Part shown: positions 17,125 through 25,849 of the stretch, in pieces
How positions within the stretch are numbered: the first letter of the stretch is position 1
How the letters are laid out: the number at the start of each line of letters is the position of its first letter
NCBI GenBank assembly: GCA_944363505.1
Contig: CALVUD010000005.1
Coordinates: 62,001-126,000 of the forward strand
DNA: 64,000 nt
Reading direction: 5' to 3'
Origin: an uncultured Clostridia bacterium
GTDB taxonomy: Bacteria > Bacillota > Clostridia > Christensenellales > DTU072
The notes under the pieces: model-generated
What the model was told of the DNA's origin: nothing
Seen by the model: only the letters and a program-made list of their open reading frames with translations
Database searches by the model: none
Translations under genes and position numbers: made by a program

Positions 17125-17790
17125 TCATGCGTCGAAGCGATATCCCATTCCTCTCAGCGTAACTATATATTCGGCACATTCGCCGAGGCTCTTCCTGAGC
17201 AGTTTGATATGCGTGTCGAGCGTGCGGTCGTCGCCGTAAAAGTCGTAGCCCCATACTTCGTTGAGAAGCTTTTCGCGGGACAAGGCTATTCCCCTGTTCT
17301 TTACCATGAAAAATAGCAGTTCGTACTCCTTCGGAGACAGATCCACGGGTTTGGAGTCGACATAAACTATCCTCGCGGTAAAGTCCACTTTCAATTTACC
17401 CGATTCGAAAACCTCTTTGTCGCCGCCCGCTCCCGAACGACTCATCACCGCGTTGACCCTCAGCATCAGCTCCTTGGGAGAAAACGGCTTCGGCAGATAA
17501 TCGTCGGCACCTATCTCGAAACCGTGGATCTTGTCGTAGGTTTCGGTACGCGCCGACAGCATGATGACGGGAATTTTGGAAAATTTCCTGATTTCCCTGA
17601 CCGCCGAAAAACCGTCCAGTTCGGGCATCATCACGTCCATTATCACAATGTCGTAATTGCCGTCGCGCACTTTTTCGATGGCTTCGAGTCCGTCGCCCGC
17701 TTCGCCGTATGCGTAGCCTTCGAGAGTACAATATTTGGCAACAAGTTCCCTTATCGGGGGTTCGTCGTCCACTATCAAAACTTTATACAT
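17125..17790 (-). CDS. OmpR/PhoB-family response regulator
   Basis: This 221-residue regulator has a receiver domain (1-115; acidic pair in VDDEPP, phospho-acceptor Asp in DIVIMDVMMPELDG, Lys in PKPFSPKEL) and a winged-helix DNA-binding domain (125-221; LSPKEYELLFFMVKN, DDRTLDTHIKLLRKSLG, VTLRGMGYRFDA). All catalytic residues are present. A GGAGG site precedes the ATG. It is followed by its kinase and a CYTH protein, and lies 30 bases after htrA, so it may be read with it. Confidence 0.95.
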   Translation of the reverse strand: MYKVLIVDDEPPIRELVAKYCTLEGYAYGEAGDGLEAIEKVRDGNYDIVIMDVMMPELDGFSAVREIRKFSKIPVIMLSARTETYDKIHGFEIGADDYLPKPFSPKELMLRVNAVMSRSGAGGDKEVFESGKLKVDFTARIVYVDSKPVDLSPKEYELLFFMVKNRGIALSREKLLNEVWGYDFYGDDRTLDTHIKLLRKSLGECAEYIVTLRGMGYRFDA

Positions 17791-17820
17791 TTGACCCTCC
17801 GAACAGGCAAAATCCTGAAA

Positions 17821-18987
17821 TTATTTGTCGTAATCGTAACGCTGGGTCAACGTCAGCCGCCATGTGCCGGATCTGACTCCCGACCAATATTCGATCTCGA
17901 CGGTTTCGCCTATCTGTTTGGAATGCAGAATGGCTTCCCATTCTTCTATAGTCTTTATTTTTTGTCCGTCCACGGAAACTATGTACGCGCCGTCGGGAAT
18001 ATCCGTCTTTACGCTGGAAGAATACAGATAAAGTCCCGGAGACGGGCGGGAAATCGTTATCCCGGTCGTTTCGCTGAACTCCAGAACCGAAGTATCGACC
18101 CTGCCCTCGACGTATCCTTTTTCCATAAGACTCGACGCCACCGCGCCGTATGCGGTGTCCACGGGTATGGCAAAACCTATGCCCTCAACGTCCTCGGCAA
18201 CGCTCTTGGCGTTGACGATCCCCACGAGCGCTCCGCGCATATCGAACAGCCCGCCGCCGGAATTTCCGGGATTGACCGCGGCGTCAAGCTGAATAAGGTT
18301 CATTTCCTTGCCTTCTATCGTAACGTGCCTGTCGACAGCGGAGATTATCCCGCCAGACACGCTGCCGCCCAGATCCCCCAAAGGATTGCCCACGACCATT
18401 ACCTGCTGTCCAGCGACAAGCGACGCGGAACCGCCTATGACCGCCGCGTTCTCGGTCTGAGCATTGATTTTGATGACCGCTATGTCTGTCACTTCGTCGC
18501 CCATGATCCACACGACCTTTTCCTCGCGCCCGTCGGGAAGCGTTACCGTGATGCTTTCGGCGCCCTCGACAACGTGGTAATTGGTGAGTATATGACCCGA
18601 ATCGGAAATAATGACGCCCGAGCCGGCGCCGGAAGTGATGTATGCGCCGCCGAATCCCGCGTAAGTTACGGATTCGGTTACTACTTCGACGACGCTTTGC
18701 TTTGCAAACGCCGCCACTTCCTCGCTCGTCATTTCCTTACCGGTATAGCCGATGTTGGTAAAATCCTTTACGTCCGCGGCGGTGTCGCGGTAAACGACCG
18801 TGGTGGTCGTGCTCTGCGGCAACTTCGCCAGCGCGACGTAAGCGCCTATGAACGCCGCGCCGACCAACAACGCGCCCGCCAGAACGACGGCTATGAATAC
18901 GACGAAAGCCGAGGGCTTTTTGACTATCGTCGCCCTCGGGATCCTGGATCTTACTTCGTATGACTTTCTTCCGTTATCGTCGTACAT
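17821..18987 (-). CDS. htrA: HtrA/DegP-like membrane-anchored serine protease
   Basis: This protein of about 388 residues has one N-terminal membrane anchor (residues 25-50), a trypsin-like S1C domain with the triad His in TNYHVV, Asp in TDIAVI and Ser in NPGNSGGGL, and a single C-terminal PDZ-like domain with DGAYIVSVDGQKI. It degrades or refolds damaged proteins outside the membrane. ATG at 18987 with ACGAGGC upstream is preferred; a TTG at 19038 would add 17 basic residues with no good ribosome binding site. The downstream two-component system suggests envelope-stress control, which is inferred. Confidence 0.9.
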   Translation of the reverse strand: MYDDNGRKSYEVRSRIPRATIVKKPSAFVVFIAVVLAGALLVGAAFIGAYVALAKLPQSTTTTVVYRDTAADVKDFTNIGYTGKEMTSEEVAAFAKQSVVEVVTESVTYAGFGGAYITSGAGSGVIISDSGHILTNYHVVEGAESITVTLPDGREEKVVWIMGDEVTDIAVIKINAQTENAAVIGGSASLVAGQQVMVVGNPLGDLGGSVSGGIISAVDRHVTIEGKEMNLIQLDAAVNPGNSGGGLFDMRGALVGIVNAKSVAEDVEGIGFAIPVDTAYGAVASSLMEKGYVEGRVDTSVLEFSETTGITISRPSPGLYLYSSSVKTDIPDGAYIVSVDGQKIKTIEEWEAILHSKQIGETVEIEYWSGVRSGTWRLTLTQRYDYDK

Positions 18988-19084
18988 ATGCCTCGTGTGC
19001 TTCGTGCGGAGCCGCCGGCGGCTCCCTGTCTTCGCCAATCAATATATCCGTCTATTATGACGGTTTAATGAAGCGGGAGTGAAA

Positions 19085-19627
19085 TTACGCTTTATTCCTC
19101 GGGAATTTTATTTTATACTGAGCTATCGCGTCCGCTATCGCCTTTCTGGCAACCGATGCGTTATCCTGTTTCACGACCGCGGTCTCCTTGCCCTCGAGGT
19201 TCTTGTAAACGGTAAAGAAGTGGCTGATCTCGTCCAGAATATGCGGCGGAAGCTCCGAAATGTCGGTATAAGAATTCCAGCTCGGGTCGCGGAAAGGTAT
19301 GGCGATGATCTTGGTGTCCATATACCCGTCGTCAATCATGGTTATCATGCCTATGGGATAACAACGGCACAGAGCCAAAGGCCTTATCACTTCGCTGGAA
19401 AGCACCAATACGTCCAACGGGTCGAGATCGTCGCTGTACGTCAGCGGAATAAACCCGTAGTTTGCGGGATAATGAGTGGATGTGTACAGTACCCGGTCGA
19501 GTATCAGCAATCCCGTTTCCTTATCCATCTCGTATTTGTTTTTACTGCCCTTGGATATTTCTATCACCGCCAAAAAATCGTCGGGGCTTATGCGAGCGGG
19601 ATTGACGTCGTGCCAGATGTTCATCAT
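19085..19627 (-). CDS. ppa: Inorganic pyrophosphatase (family I)
   Basis: This 180-residue enzyme hydrolyses pyrophosphate. Motifs are EISKGSKNKYEMDK, the active-site YPANYGFIP and the metal-binding DDLDPLDVLVL. Cytoplasmic, with an AGGAGG site before the start. It follows the HD-domain gene by 37 bases. Confidence 0.95.
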   Translation of the reverse strand: MMNIWHDVNPARISPDDFLAVIEISKGSKNKYEMDKETGLLILDRVLYTSTHYPANYGFIPLTYSDDLDPLDVLVLSSEVIRPLALCRCYPIGMITMIDDGYMDTKIIAIPFRDPSWNSYTDISELPPHILDEISHFFTVYKNLEGKETAVVKQDNASVARKAIADAIAQYKIKFPRNKA

Positions 19628-19664
19628 TTATGCCGTCCTCCTGAATTGAAAATAATTTTTTCGT

Positions 19665-20243
19665 CTATCTGAGTTCGTCCAGATAACTTGCCATCAGATC
19701 CGCGGCGTGAACGAGTACGCATAACGGGAATTTTTCGTATGCCGCAGCCATCACCTTTCCGCCCTTGGAATTTCTCTCGTCGAAACCGCCCATATGCCAG
19801 TTTATCGCCATCGCTTCCTCGCGGGTCAGCCGCATGAATCCGTTGATTATGTAAACCGACTTTTCGCCGTGCCCGTAGGGCAATACTTCTTCTATCGTAT
19901 AATACGGAACCTGCGCCCAGGAGCCGTCAGACTGTTTTTGGTTCTTGTAATCGACCTTATAGGTTCCCGTTTTACACACATCGTGCAACAAGCCGCATAT
20001 CGCCACCGTTTCGTCGGAGACGTTTTCCGCCCAGGGTTTGGCTTCGTTCGCGACCAGCTCCTTCAGCCGGTAATATACGTTCAGACTGTGCGCGCAAAGC
20101 CCGCCTTCCTCCGCCAGATGGAACCTGGTGGAAGCGGGAGCTGTGAAAAAATCGCTCTTTTTCAGGTATTCCAACAGCGCGTCGCCGCCCTCGCGGCGGA
20201 TCTCCTGTTTATAGATCGCAATGAAATCTTCCTTGTAACTCAT
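19665..20243 (-). CDS. HD-domain phosphohydrolase
   Basis: This 192-residue protein has the HD metal site: His in EGGLCAHSLNVYYRL, the HD pair in GLLHDVCKTGTY, a further His near INWHMGG and Asp in VHAADLMASY. HD hydrolases of this size act on nucleotides or RNA ends; the substrate is not determinable. Its start overlaps the end of the propeller-like gene as ATGA and it precedes ppa, so a nucleotide or pyrophosphate clean-up role is possible. Confidence 0.85.
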   Translation of the reverse strand: MSYKEDFIAIYKQEIRREGGDALLEYLKKSDFFTAPASTRFHLAEEGGLCAHSLNVYYRLKELVANEAKPWAENVSDETVAICGLLHDVCKTGTYKVDYKNQKQSDGSWAQVPYYTIEEVLPYGHGEKSVYIINGFMRLTREEAMAINWHMGGFDERNSKGGKVMAAAYEKFPLCVLVHAADLMASYLDELR

Positions 20244-20974
20244 TTGACCTCCGTCAGTTTAATCCCGAACCCCGATTCGCCCACGCGAATAATGCTTGCC
20301 GACAAAACCTTGACTTCGTCGCCGTCCGAGCCGTAAATCAAATATCTGCCCGTGTCCAAGGCTGCGGTGAGCATACCCGCGGCGCCTATTCTCGTTTCGC
20401 CGCCGACAACGAGTTTCTCGCCGTCGTAAACGCCTTCCCCGAGAAGGCTGTCGCCGCCGCGAGAATAAACCGCGTAATGCTTGCCTCCCGCGCCGAACAC
20501 CGATACGGCTCCCGCGTCGGAATGTTTGAATCCCTCGGCAGACACCGTTTTGCCGCTCCAGTTCCTCAGATCCTGCGATTCGTATACGATCATCGCGCCC
20601 TTGTGAAATCCGAAGAGCATGTACTTTTTGTCCGAAAAAGCCGCCTTGAAACTTTTTAACAAAAATTTTCTGACGACGGGTACGGGATATTCTTCGAAAT
20701 CGCCCGTCGCCCTCTCGCGAGCGATATACAGCCTGCCGCGAGCCGAATAAACCAATACTTTTTTTCCGTGTCTTACAAACGCCTGGACTCCGTTAATTCC
20801 CCTGCGCTTCACCGCCGGGAACGTCGGGGTACCGAATACGGGCTTTGCCGAAGACGAAAACGATATCCCGTTTTTGTCCGCGCCGAAACAAGTATACGCG
20901 CCCGAGGCGTACAGAATACAAAAACAACGGTTTTGTGCTGCGGGATTTTTGCCCGCGAAAAGAGGCGTGCCCAT
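20240..20974 (-). CDS. Hypothetical beta-propeller-like protein
   Basis: This 244-residue protein belongs to no family I can name. It shows repeated four-strand units with aromatic and Gly turns (KKYMLFGFHKGAMIVYES, GKHYAVYSRGGDSLLGEG, GRYLIYGSDGDEVKVLS), like five-bladed propellers of GH43/GH130-type proteins, but the catalytic residues cannot be placed. No signal peptide. First gene of an operon with the HD hydrolase and ppa. There is no Shine-Dalgarno; a promoter lies ten bases upstream. Confidence 0.6.
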   Translation of the reverse strand: MGTPLFAGKNPAAQNRCFCILYASGAYTCFGADKNGISFSSSAKPVFGTPTFPAVKRRGINGVQAFVRHGKKVLVYSARGRLYIARERATGDFEEYPVPVVRKFLLKSFKAAFSDKKYMLFGFHKGAMIVYESQDLRNWSGKTVSAEGFKHSDAGAVSVFGAGGKHYAVYSRGGDSLLGEGVYDGEKLVVGGETRIGAAGMLTAALDTGRYLIYGSDGDEVKVLSASIIRVGESGFGIKLTEVK

Positions 20975-20984
20975 ATACGCATTT

Positions 20985-21013
20985 ATATTAAACTATTATT
21001 TATAAAAAGTCAA
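20985..21013 (-). promoter_or_regulatory. Promoter of propeller-HD-ppa operon, leaderless layout
   Basis: TTGACT (21008-21013), 17 bases, TAATAT (20985-20990), ten bases to ATG at 20974. The predicted 5' leader is about 0-4 nt. Confidence 0.7.
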
Positions 21014-21125
21014 CAGCGCGTTTGCCCGCCCGCGCTTACCGCGCCCGATACGCGAGTTTCGACCGGACGACACAAAATATAAGACTTTTATACAAAATTC
21101 GACGGCGGAAAGCGACAAAAAATTC

Positions 21126-21154
21126 TTGTTTTAGACATAATAATGTGATATAAT
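21126..21154 (+). promoter_or_regulatory. Promoter of stand-alone Spo0A-domain gene
   Basis: TTGTTT (21126-21131), 17 bases, TATAAT (21149-21154). Two imperfect 0A-box-like sequences lie just upstream (TTCGACG at 21098-21104 and GCGACA near 21112-21117). Confidence 0.7.
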
Positions 21155-21210
21155 CTGTCAGTAGGCAAGTCTTGTCTACCTCCGTTATCCGAGGTCAACG
21201 CGAGGCGTCT

Positions 21211-21579
21211 ATGTCCGACAACGCTTTTACCCCCGATACCTTAAACGAAAAATTATCCGCCGTTCTGATAAATTCCGGCATCCAACCCAGGCTGAAAGGC
21301 TTCGACTTTCTGAAAGATTCCGTGCGTTTCGCATTGGCAAAGCCCGATTCGCTGCACTCGCTGACGAAAACGCTGTACCCGTCCGTAGCGGTCAAACATT
21401 CGTCCAACTCCCGCGCCGTCGAACGCGCTGTCCGACATGCCATAGAAGTGGCGTGGGCTCAGGGAAAACTCAGCAACCTGAACCGCTTTTTCGGATTTAC
21501 GGTTCTGGAAAAGGACGAAAAGCCTACGGGCGGCGAATACATAGGACTGCTGACCGAATTGATGAAAAACTATTTGTAA
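21211..21579 (+). CDS. Stand-alone Spo0A-type DNA-binding domain protein
   Basis: This 122-residue protein aligns over its whole length with the Spo0A C-terminal effector domain: SGIQPRLKGFDFLKDSVRF, then LTKTLYPSVAVKH and the recognition region AVERAVRHAIEVAWAQGKL, ending KPTGGEYIGLLTELM. There is no receiver domain. The recognition helix is close to Spo0A (ERAIRHAIEVAWSRG), so it probably binds 0A-like boxes but cannot be switched by phosphorylation. ATG at 21211 has GCGAGGC upstream; the longer frame from 21172 lacks a site. It may compete with, or replace, the Spo0A homologue at 59330-60052. Confidence 0.85.
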   Translation: MSDNAFTPDTLNEKLSAVLINSGIQPRLKGFDFLKDSVRFALAKPDSLHSLTKTLYPSVAVKHSSNSRAVERAVRHAIEVAWAQGKLSNLNRFFGFTVLEKDEKPTGGEYIGLLTELMKNYL

Positions 21580-21606
21580 AAGACTTCCGGGCCGAACACA
21601 CTCCGC

Positions 21607-22494
21607 TCAAAAAAGAATCTGTCCGGGGTAAGGTTCCGTTTCCTCGCCTGAACCCGTTTCGGTCGAATAGAGGATAAGCCCTTTCACGGGGGCGTAATAG
21701 TCTTTGCGGAAAACTTTTTCCTCGACCTTCTCGCCGCGATAATACAACGAGCGGACGGCTTCGGTATACATTCCGGGGCGCGGCGCGCGCACCACGCGCT
21801 CCTTTTCGCCGCTATACAGTTCCCCGTTCCTTGCCTCGCGCCTTTCGTACTCGTCGCACGAAACCTTTTTCACGATACGCCCCTCGAATTTGACGCTGAC
21901 GCCGTCGGTATAGACCTTGAAGCCGTAAAGCGCCGCTTTCAGCGACGAGCCGTCGGCTTTCATTTCTATTCTGACGGGATACGGCGTGTCGTTGACAAAG
22001 CGAAAATCCGTTGCTTCGGATACCATTGCGTCCATTGAATAAGGCACATACGACACCGGCAGCGAATGTCTGGACACCTCGGTAACGGCTATCCCCGCAC
22101 GGAGCACGGCGTTATAAAGAGTGGTGGATACCTGACAAACTCCGCCGCCCGTTCCCGTAGTAAATTCGCCGTTTATAATAACGGGTGCCGGCAGATACCC
22201 GCGTTTCGCGCTTCTGACCCCGACGGTAACGTTGAACGAAAATTCTTCGCCCGGTTCGACCACCTTTCCGTTCACCGCCGCAGCCGCAAGTTCGACGTTA
22301 TGTTTTCTCGCCGCGGCGGAAGACGCATACGAGGTCGAGTATTCCCCCATCAGTTCGTTAAAATATTCAAATCCGCTCTCCTCCGCCCGTGCGCAAAGCG
22401 TCTCGGTTCCGACAAAACAACCGAAAGCCGAAATAAACAGCATGAACGCCGCGAGCGCGCCGAAGGCAAACCGACGAAGCGAATCCGTTTTCAT
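21607..22494 (-). CDS. VanW family protein
   Basis: This 295-residue protein has an N-terminal signal or anchor segment (residues 8-30) and a VanW domain with GEEFSFNVTVG, TGGGVCQVSTTLYNAVLRAG and the following HSLPVSYVP. VanW proteins are common envelope proteins in Clostridia and take their name from vancomycin clusters, but most have no proven role in resistance. A G5-like tail region follows. Convergent with the Spo0A-domain gene; no vancomycin genes are nearby. Confidence 0.9.
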   Translation of the reverse strand: MKTDSLRRFAFGALAAFMLFISAFGCFVGTETLCARAEESGFEYFNELMGEYSTSYASSAAARKHNVELAAAAVNGKVVEPGEEFSFNVTVGVRSAKRGYLPAPVIINGEFTTGTGGGVCQVSTTLYNAVLRAGIAVTEVSRHSLPVSYVPYSMDAMVSEATDFRFVNDTPYPVRIEMKADGSSLKAALYGFKVYTDGVSVKFEGRIVKKVSCDEYERREARNGELYSGEKERVVRAPRPGMYTEAVRSLYYRGEKVEEKVFRKDYYAPVKGLILYSTETGSGEETEPYPGQILF

Positions 22495-22552
22495 ATACCG
22501 AGTATGTATATTTTAGAGCTAATTATTAAATCGGAAAACCGCGCACGCGCCG

Positions 22553-23896
22553 TCAGTCGTTCGACGCGGGAAAACGCATTATAAATTCCTTCGCGCCCTC
22601 CTCGGTGCGGACGCGCGCGTTCCAGGCGTTTTCTTTTAAAAGCGCCCTGAGTGCGTACCCGCGCGTTTCCGCAGGCAGAGCGAGAGTGTCGGCGCCGCCG
22701 GCTTTAAGGTCCGCTATCTTAAAAGCCACTCCCTCTTTTTTCATCGCCGCAAACGTTTCCGAAAGCCTTACCGCGGCGGGAGAAGGGTCGTTGCGAAGCC
22801 CGGATCCTGTACGGTCGGCGTTTTTCAACGCTATCAGGTCGGCTATGCAGTCGGCGTGTTCCAGGATAAAGATCCTTTCCTCTTTTTCGGAAACGTCGCC
22901 TTTCAGGTCGAACATATGCAGACGGATCAGCGTAGATACTCTGTCAACGGTTTTTAGCGGAAATCTGAGCGCGGTCAATCTCTCCCGCGCCAGCCACGCT
23001 CCGAATTCGGGGTGTTCCCTCGTTACGCCCTTTGTATAGCCCGCGGCGGGTTTTCCGATATCGTGAAGAATCGCTGCGAGTCTGGTTTCCGTCCTCGGCG
23101 CGATCGCGCCGAAGGTTTTCAGCATGTGTTCGTAAACGTCGTATTTATGCCAAACGGGGTTTTGCTTTACTCCGACGCACGCGGCGACTTCGGGCAAAAC
23201 GACGCGGGTCGCGCCTATATCGGTCATCAGCGAAAACGCTCTGACGTGCGCGTCCGCAAGCGCGTTGGTAACGTCCGCGAGAAGTATCCCTTTCAATTCG
23301 TCGCGGACGCGTTCCGGGGCTATCTCTCTCAGCGTTTCCCTCATTTCGCGGGCGGTATCCATAAGCTCCGCGTCCGCTTCGAAGCCCAGTTTGCCGCAAA
23401 AGCGAGCCATGCGCAAGATCCTTAACGCGTCTTCTTTGAGCACTTCCCGTGCGGGTCGCGCCGTGCGAACGATTTTGCGTTCGATGTCCGCTACCCCTCC
23501 CACGGGATCGACAAGCTTGTCGCGCTTTAAATCGTAGTATACGGAATTTACGGTAAAGTCGCGCCTCAACGCGTCCTCGGAGATGTCCACGCCGAATCTG
23601 ACGAGCGTAGGAGTATGCGAACCGTCGTTGGGGTAGGAATCGCTCCTGAAAGCGGTGTATTCGAATTTTTCTCCCATTCCCGAAATGCCAAGAGTTCCGA
23701 GTCGCGGCGAATGGCGCCGCGTAGTAAAAGGCGTGTCTTTCAACAGCTTTTCGACTTCGTCCGGCGTTAAAGGCGACGCCAGATCGACGTCCGTCGGAGC
23801 ATAGCCCAGAAGGCTGTCGCGTACCGCTCCGCCCACGACGAATATATCGCCTTTCCAGATTTCTTTTAACGCTTCGAGAGCGGGAGAAACGATCAT
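22553..23896 (-). CDS. cca: CCA tRNA nucleotidyltransferase
   Basis: This 447-residue enzyme adds or repairs the 3' CCA of tRNAs. GGAVRDSLLG and DVDLASPLTP (metal Asp pair) mark the nucleotidyltransferase head, followed by the RRDFTVNSVYYDL motif, the neck RILRMARFCGKLGFEADAEL and an HD domain with ILHDIGKPAAGYTKG. The stop of hpt and this ATG share a base (TAATG). The tRNA-Ala in the window encodes its own CCA, so the role there is repair. Confidence 0.95.
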   Translation of the reverse strand: MIVSPALEALKEIWKGDIFVVGGAVRDSLLGYAPTDVDLASPLTPDEVEKLLKDTPFTTRRHSPRLGTLGISGMGEKFEYTAFRSDSYPNDGSHTPTLVRFGVDISEDALRRDFTVNSVYYDLKRDKLVDPVGGVADIERKIVRTARPAREVLKEDALRILRMARFCGKLGFEADAELMDTAREMRETLREIAPERVRDELKGILLADVTNALADAHVRAFSLMTDIGATRVVLPEVAACVGVKQNPVWHKYDVYEHMLKTFGAIAPRTETRLAAILHDIGKPAAGYTKGVTREHPEFGAWLARERLTALRFPLKTVDRVSTLIRLHMFDLKGDVSEKEERIFILEHADCIADLIALKNADRTGSGLRNDPSPAAVRLSETFAAMKKEGVAFKIADLKAGGADTLALPAETRGYALRALLKENAWNARVRTEEGAKEFIMRFPASND

Positions 23897-24432
23897 TACG
23901 AATATATCTCCGGTTTCAGCACGCAGATGTCGGGCAGATTCCTGTATTTTTCGTTATAGTCCAATCCGTATCCCACAACAAATTCGTTGGGTACCTTAAA
24001 TCCGATATAGTCGCCTTCGAGTTCGACTTTTCTGCGCGAAGGTTTGTCCAGGAGCGAGCAGATTTTAAGGCTTTTGGGGTTCCTGGTGGAGAGCAGCTTT
24101 TTCAGATTTTTCAAGGTATACCCCGTGTCAATAATGTCCTCCACGATGATGACGTTCATCCCTTCTATGGGCTGCGAGAGGTCTTTTACGATGCGTATCT
24201 CGCCCGAAGAATCGGTACCCGAACCGTAGCTGGAAACCACCATGAAATCGAACCTAAGATCGAGGTCGACGCGTTTGACCAGCTCCGAGAAAAACACCAC
24301 CGCTCCGCGGAGTATCCCCACCATCAGCACGCTTTCGCCCGCATAGTCGCGGGTGATCTGAGCGGCAATTTCGCCCACGCGCTTTTCTATTTCTTTACCC
24401 GAAAGCAATACTTTCATGACGTCGTTGTTCAT
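23896..24432 (-). CDS. hpt: Hypoxanthine phosphoribosyltransferase
   Basis: This 178-residue purine-salvage enzyme has the PRPP loop VIIVEDIIDTGYTL and the PPi loop GILRGAVVFFSELV, with the base-binding VGYGLDYNEKYRNLPD at the end. Classic tilS-hpt order with a one-base gap. Confidence 0.96.
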   Translation of the reverse strand: MNNDVMKVLLSGKEIEKRVGEIAAQITRDYAGESVLMVGILRGAVVFFSELVKRVDLDLRFDFMVVSSYGSGTDSSGEIRIVKDLSQPIEGMNVIIVEDIIDTGYTLKNLKKLLSTRNPKSLKICSLLDKPSRRKVELEGDYIGFKVPNEFVVGYGLDYNEKYRNLPDICVLKPEIYS

Positions 24433-24433
24433 T

Positions 24434-25714
24434 TCAGTCCTCTCCTATATGTACTTTGTAAATCGTCTGCGTATTCGGATCCGTCTTTACTTCGTCCGAG
24501 ATCTCCACCCCCAGAATCATCAAAACTCTCGACCCCGACGCCACCACCGCGAGCGAATCCCTGAGCCTTAACGGATATTTGCGGTCCGTAAGGTAATCGC
24601 CCAAGGATTTGTCGCGTCCGTTACAGCGACGGAATCTGTCGCCCGCTTTTCTGGCGCGCACCACGGCGTCCGCGGGTATTTTGCACGGATCGAAACATAC
24701 TCCGCGCTCTATTCTGTCCGTTTCGCGGAATGAATACTTTTTGCCGTACAGCGTATAATTTCCGTCGATGTCGAAAACGTATTCGGCTTCGTCCGTCTTT
24801 TTTATCGCCGGCGCGAAAACTATCCTGTCGCTTTCGCGTATCGCCTCGGTATCAAACTGCAAAGCCACCCGCTTGCCCGTTTCGGCGTCTTTCAGTGCCG
24901 AGATCGCGTCCAGATGCTTTTTCTCGACGTCCTGATAGACACCAAGCGCGCGCATCGCGTCCGAAACGGACTTTTTGACGACGGCGGGGTGAGCTTCGAA
25001 AGCCGATAACGGCAGACTGACCGCGCCGCCTTCTTCCTTTGACGACGGCGTTTTGAGCGTGTCCAGCAGGTCGTCCGTCTCGCGCATGCTCTCCGACAGG
25101 CGCCGTATTCTCCTCTCGAACCCGGGAAAACGCGCCGAAATCAGCGGGATCAGCTTGTTGCGGATATAATTACGGGTATATCCCGTATCCGCGTTGGTTT
25201 CGTCCGTGCGGTACGGTACGGAGTTTTCGGCGGCGTATCTGAGAATCTCTTCCTTGGTCATGTCCGCAAGCGGGCGGATAAAGCCCTCGCGCTCCGAAAT
25301 ACCTTTCAAACCCCTTATGCCCGTGCCGCGGAAAAGGCGCATCAAAACCGTTTCGGCATTGTCGTTAAGGTGATGCGCCGTGGCGATGACATCCACCGCG
25401 CCGCTGTCCAGTATCTCCGCAAAACTCTCGTAACGCAAGACGCGCGCCGCCTCTTCGGTTCCCAGTCCGTTTTCCCCTGCGTATTTTAATACGTCCAGCT
25501 TCACGACGCGACATTCTATATCGTGCTTTTCGGCGTATTCAGCAACGAACGCGCTGTCTCTTTCCGAAGTTAAGCCGCGCAGACCGTGTTCGAAGTTTAT
25601 TATCAGCCTGACGTCCGCGCCCGATTTGAGCATCATATCCGCCATTACCATGGAGTCGACGCCGCCCGAAACCGCGAGACCTATTTTCAGACCGGAAAAC
25701 TTTTTAAAATCCAT
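24434..25714 (-). CDS. tilS: tRNA(Ile)-lysidine synthetase
   Basis: This 426-residue enzyme modifies C34 of the tRNA-Ile(CAU) to lysidine so that it reads AUA. The PP-loop is AVSGGVDSMVMAD; HHLNDNAETVLMRLFRGTG and the C-terminal TilS domain (KAGDRFRRCNGRDKSLGDYL) are present. Essential in most bacteria. There is no Shine-Dalgarno; TATAAT ends six bases before the ATG. Confidence 0.95.
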   Translation of the reverse strand: MDFKKFSGLKIGLAVSGGVDSMVMADMMLKSGADVRLIINFEHGLRGLTSERDSAFVAEYAEKHDIECRVVKLDVLKYAGENGLGTEEAARVLRYESFAEILDSGAVDVIATAHHLNDNAETVLMRLFRGTGIRGLKGISEREGFIRPLADMTKEEILRYAAENSVPYRTDETNADTGYTRNYIRNKLIPLISARFPGFERRIRRLSESMRETDDLLDTLKTPSSKEEGGAVSLPLSAFEAHPAVVKKSVSDAMRALGVYQDVEKKHLDAISALKDAETGKRVALQFDTEAIRESDRIVFAPAIKKTDEAEYVFDIDGNYTLYGKKYSFRETDRIERGVCFDPCKIPADAVVRARKAGDRFRRCNGRDKSLGDYLTDRKYPLRLRDSLAVVASGSRVLMILGVEISDEVKTDPNTQTIYKVHIGED

Positions 25715-25720
25715 ATTCCG

Positions 25721-25749
25721 ATTATACCAAATCGGGCCGTGAAAGTAAA
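25721..25749 (-). promoter_or_regulatory. Promoter of tilS-hpt-cca, leaderless layout
   Basis: TTTACT (25744-25749), 17 bases, TATAAT (25721-25726), six bases to ATG at 25714. Confidence 0.75.
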
Positions 25750-25781
25750 TAGCGTTTTAGCCGACGGCGAAAAGCTTTTCC

Positions 25782-25803
25782 GCGGCGGGCGCCGCCGCTT
25801 TTT
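25782..25803 (+). terminator. Plus-strand terminator upstream of cwlD
   Basis: GCGGCGG/CCGCCGC stem (loop GCG) followed by TTTTT. No plus-strand gene lies before it, so it may stop antisense transcription from within tilS or act as an attenuator for cwlD. Confidence 0.65.
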
Positions 25804-25849
25804 AAGGCGTTCGGGCATACCGTAAAACCCGGGAGCATACAATAATCAA

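Noticed and set aside
17524..18963. 479-codon plus-strand ORF opposite the response regulator and htrA
   Set aside because: Antisense shadow of two clear genes; no ribosome binding site or recognisable motif.
21607..22494. Vancomycin-resistance function for the VanW protein
   Set aside because: No vanH, vanA/B, vanX or VanRS genes nearby; VanW domains are common in Clostridia without resistance.
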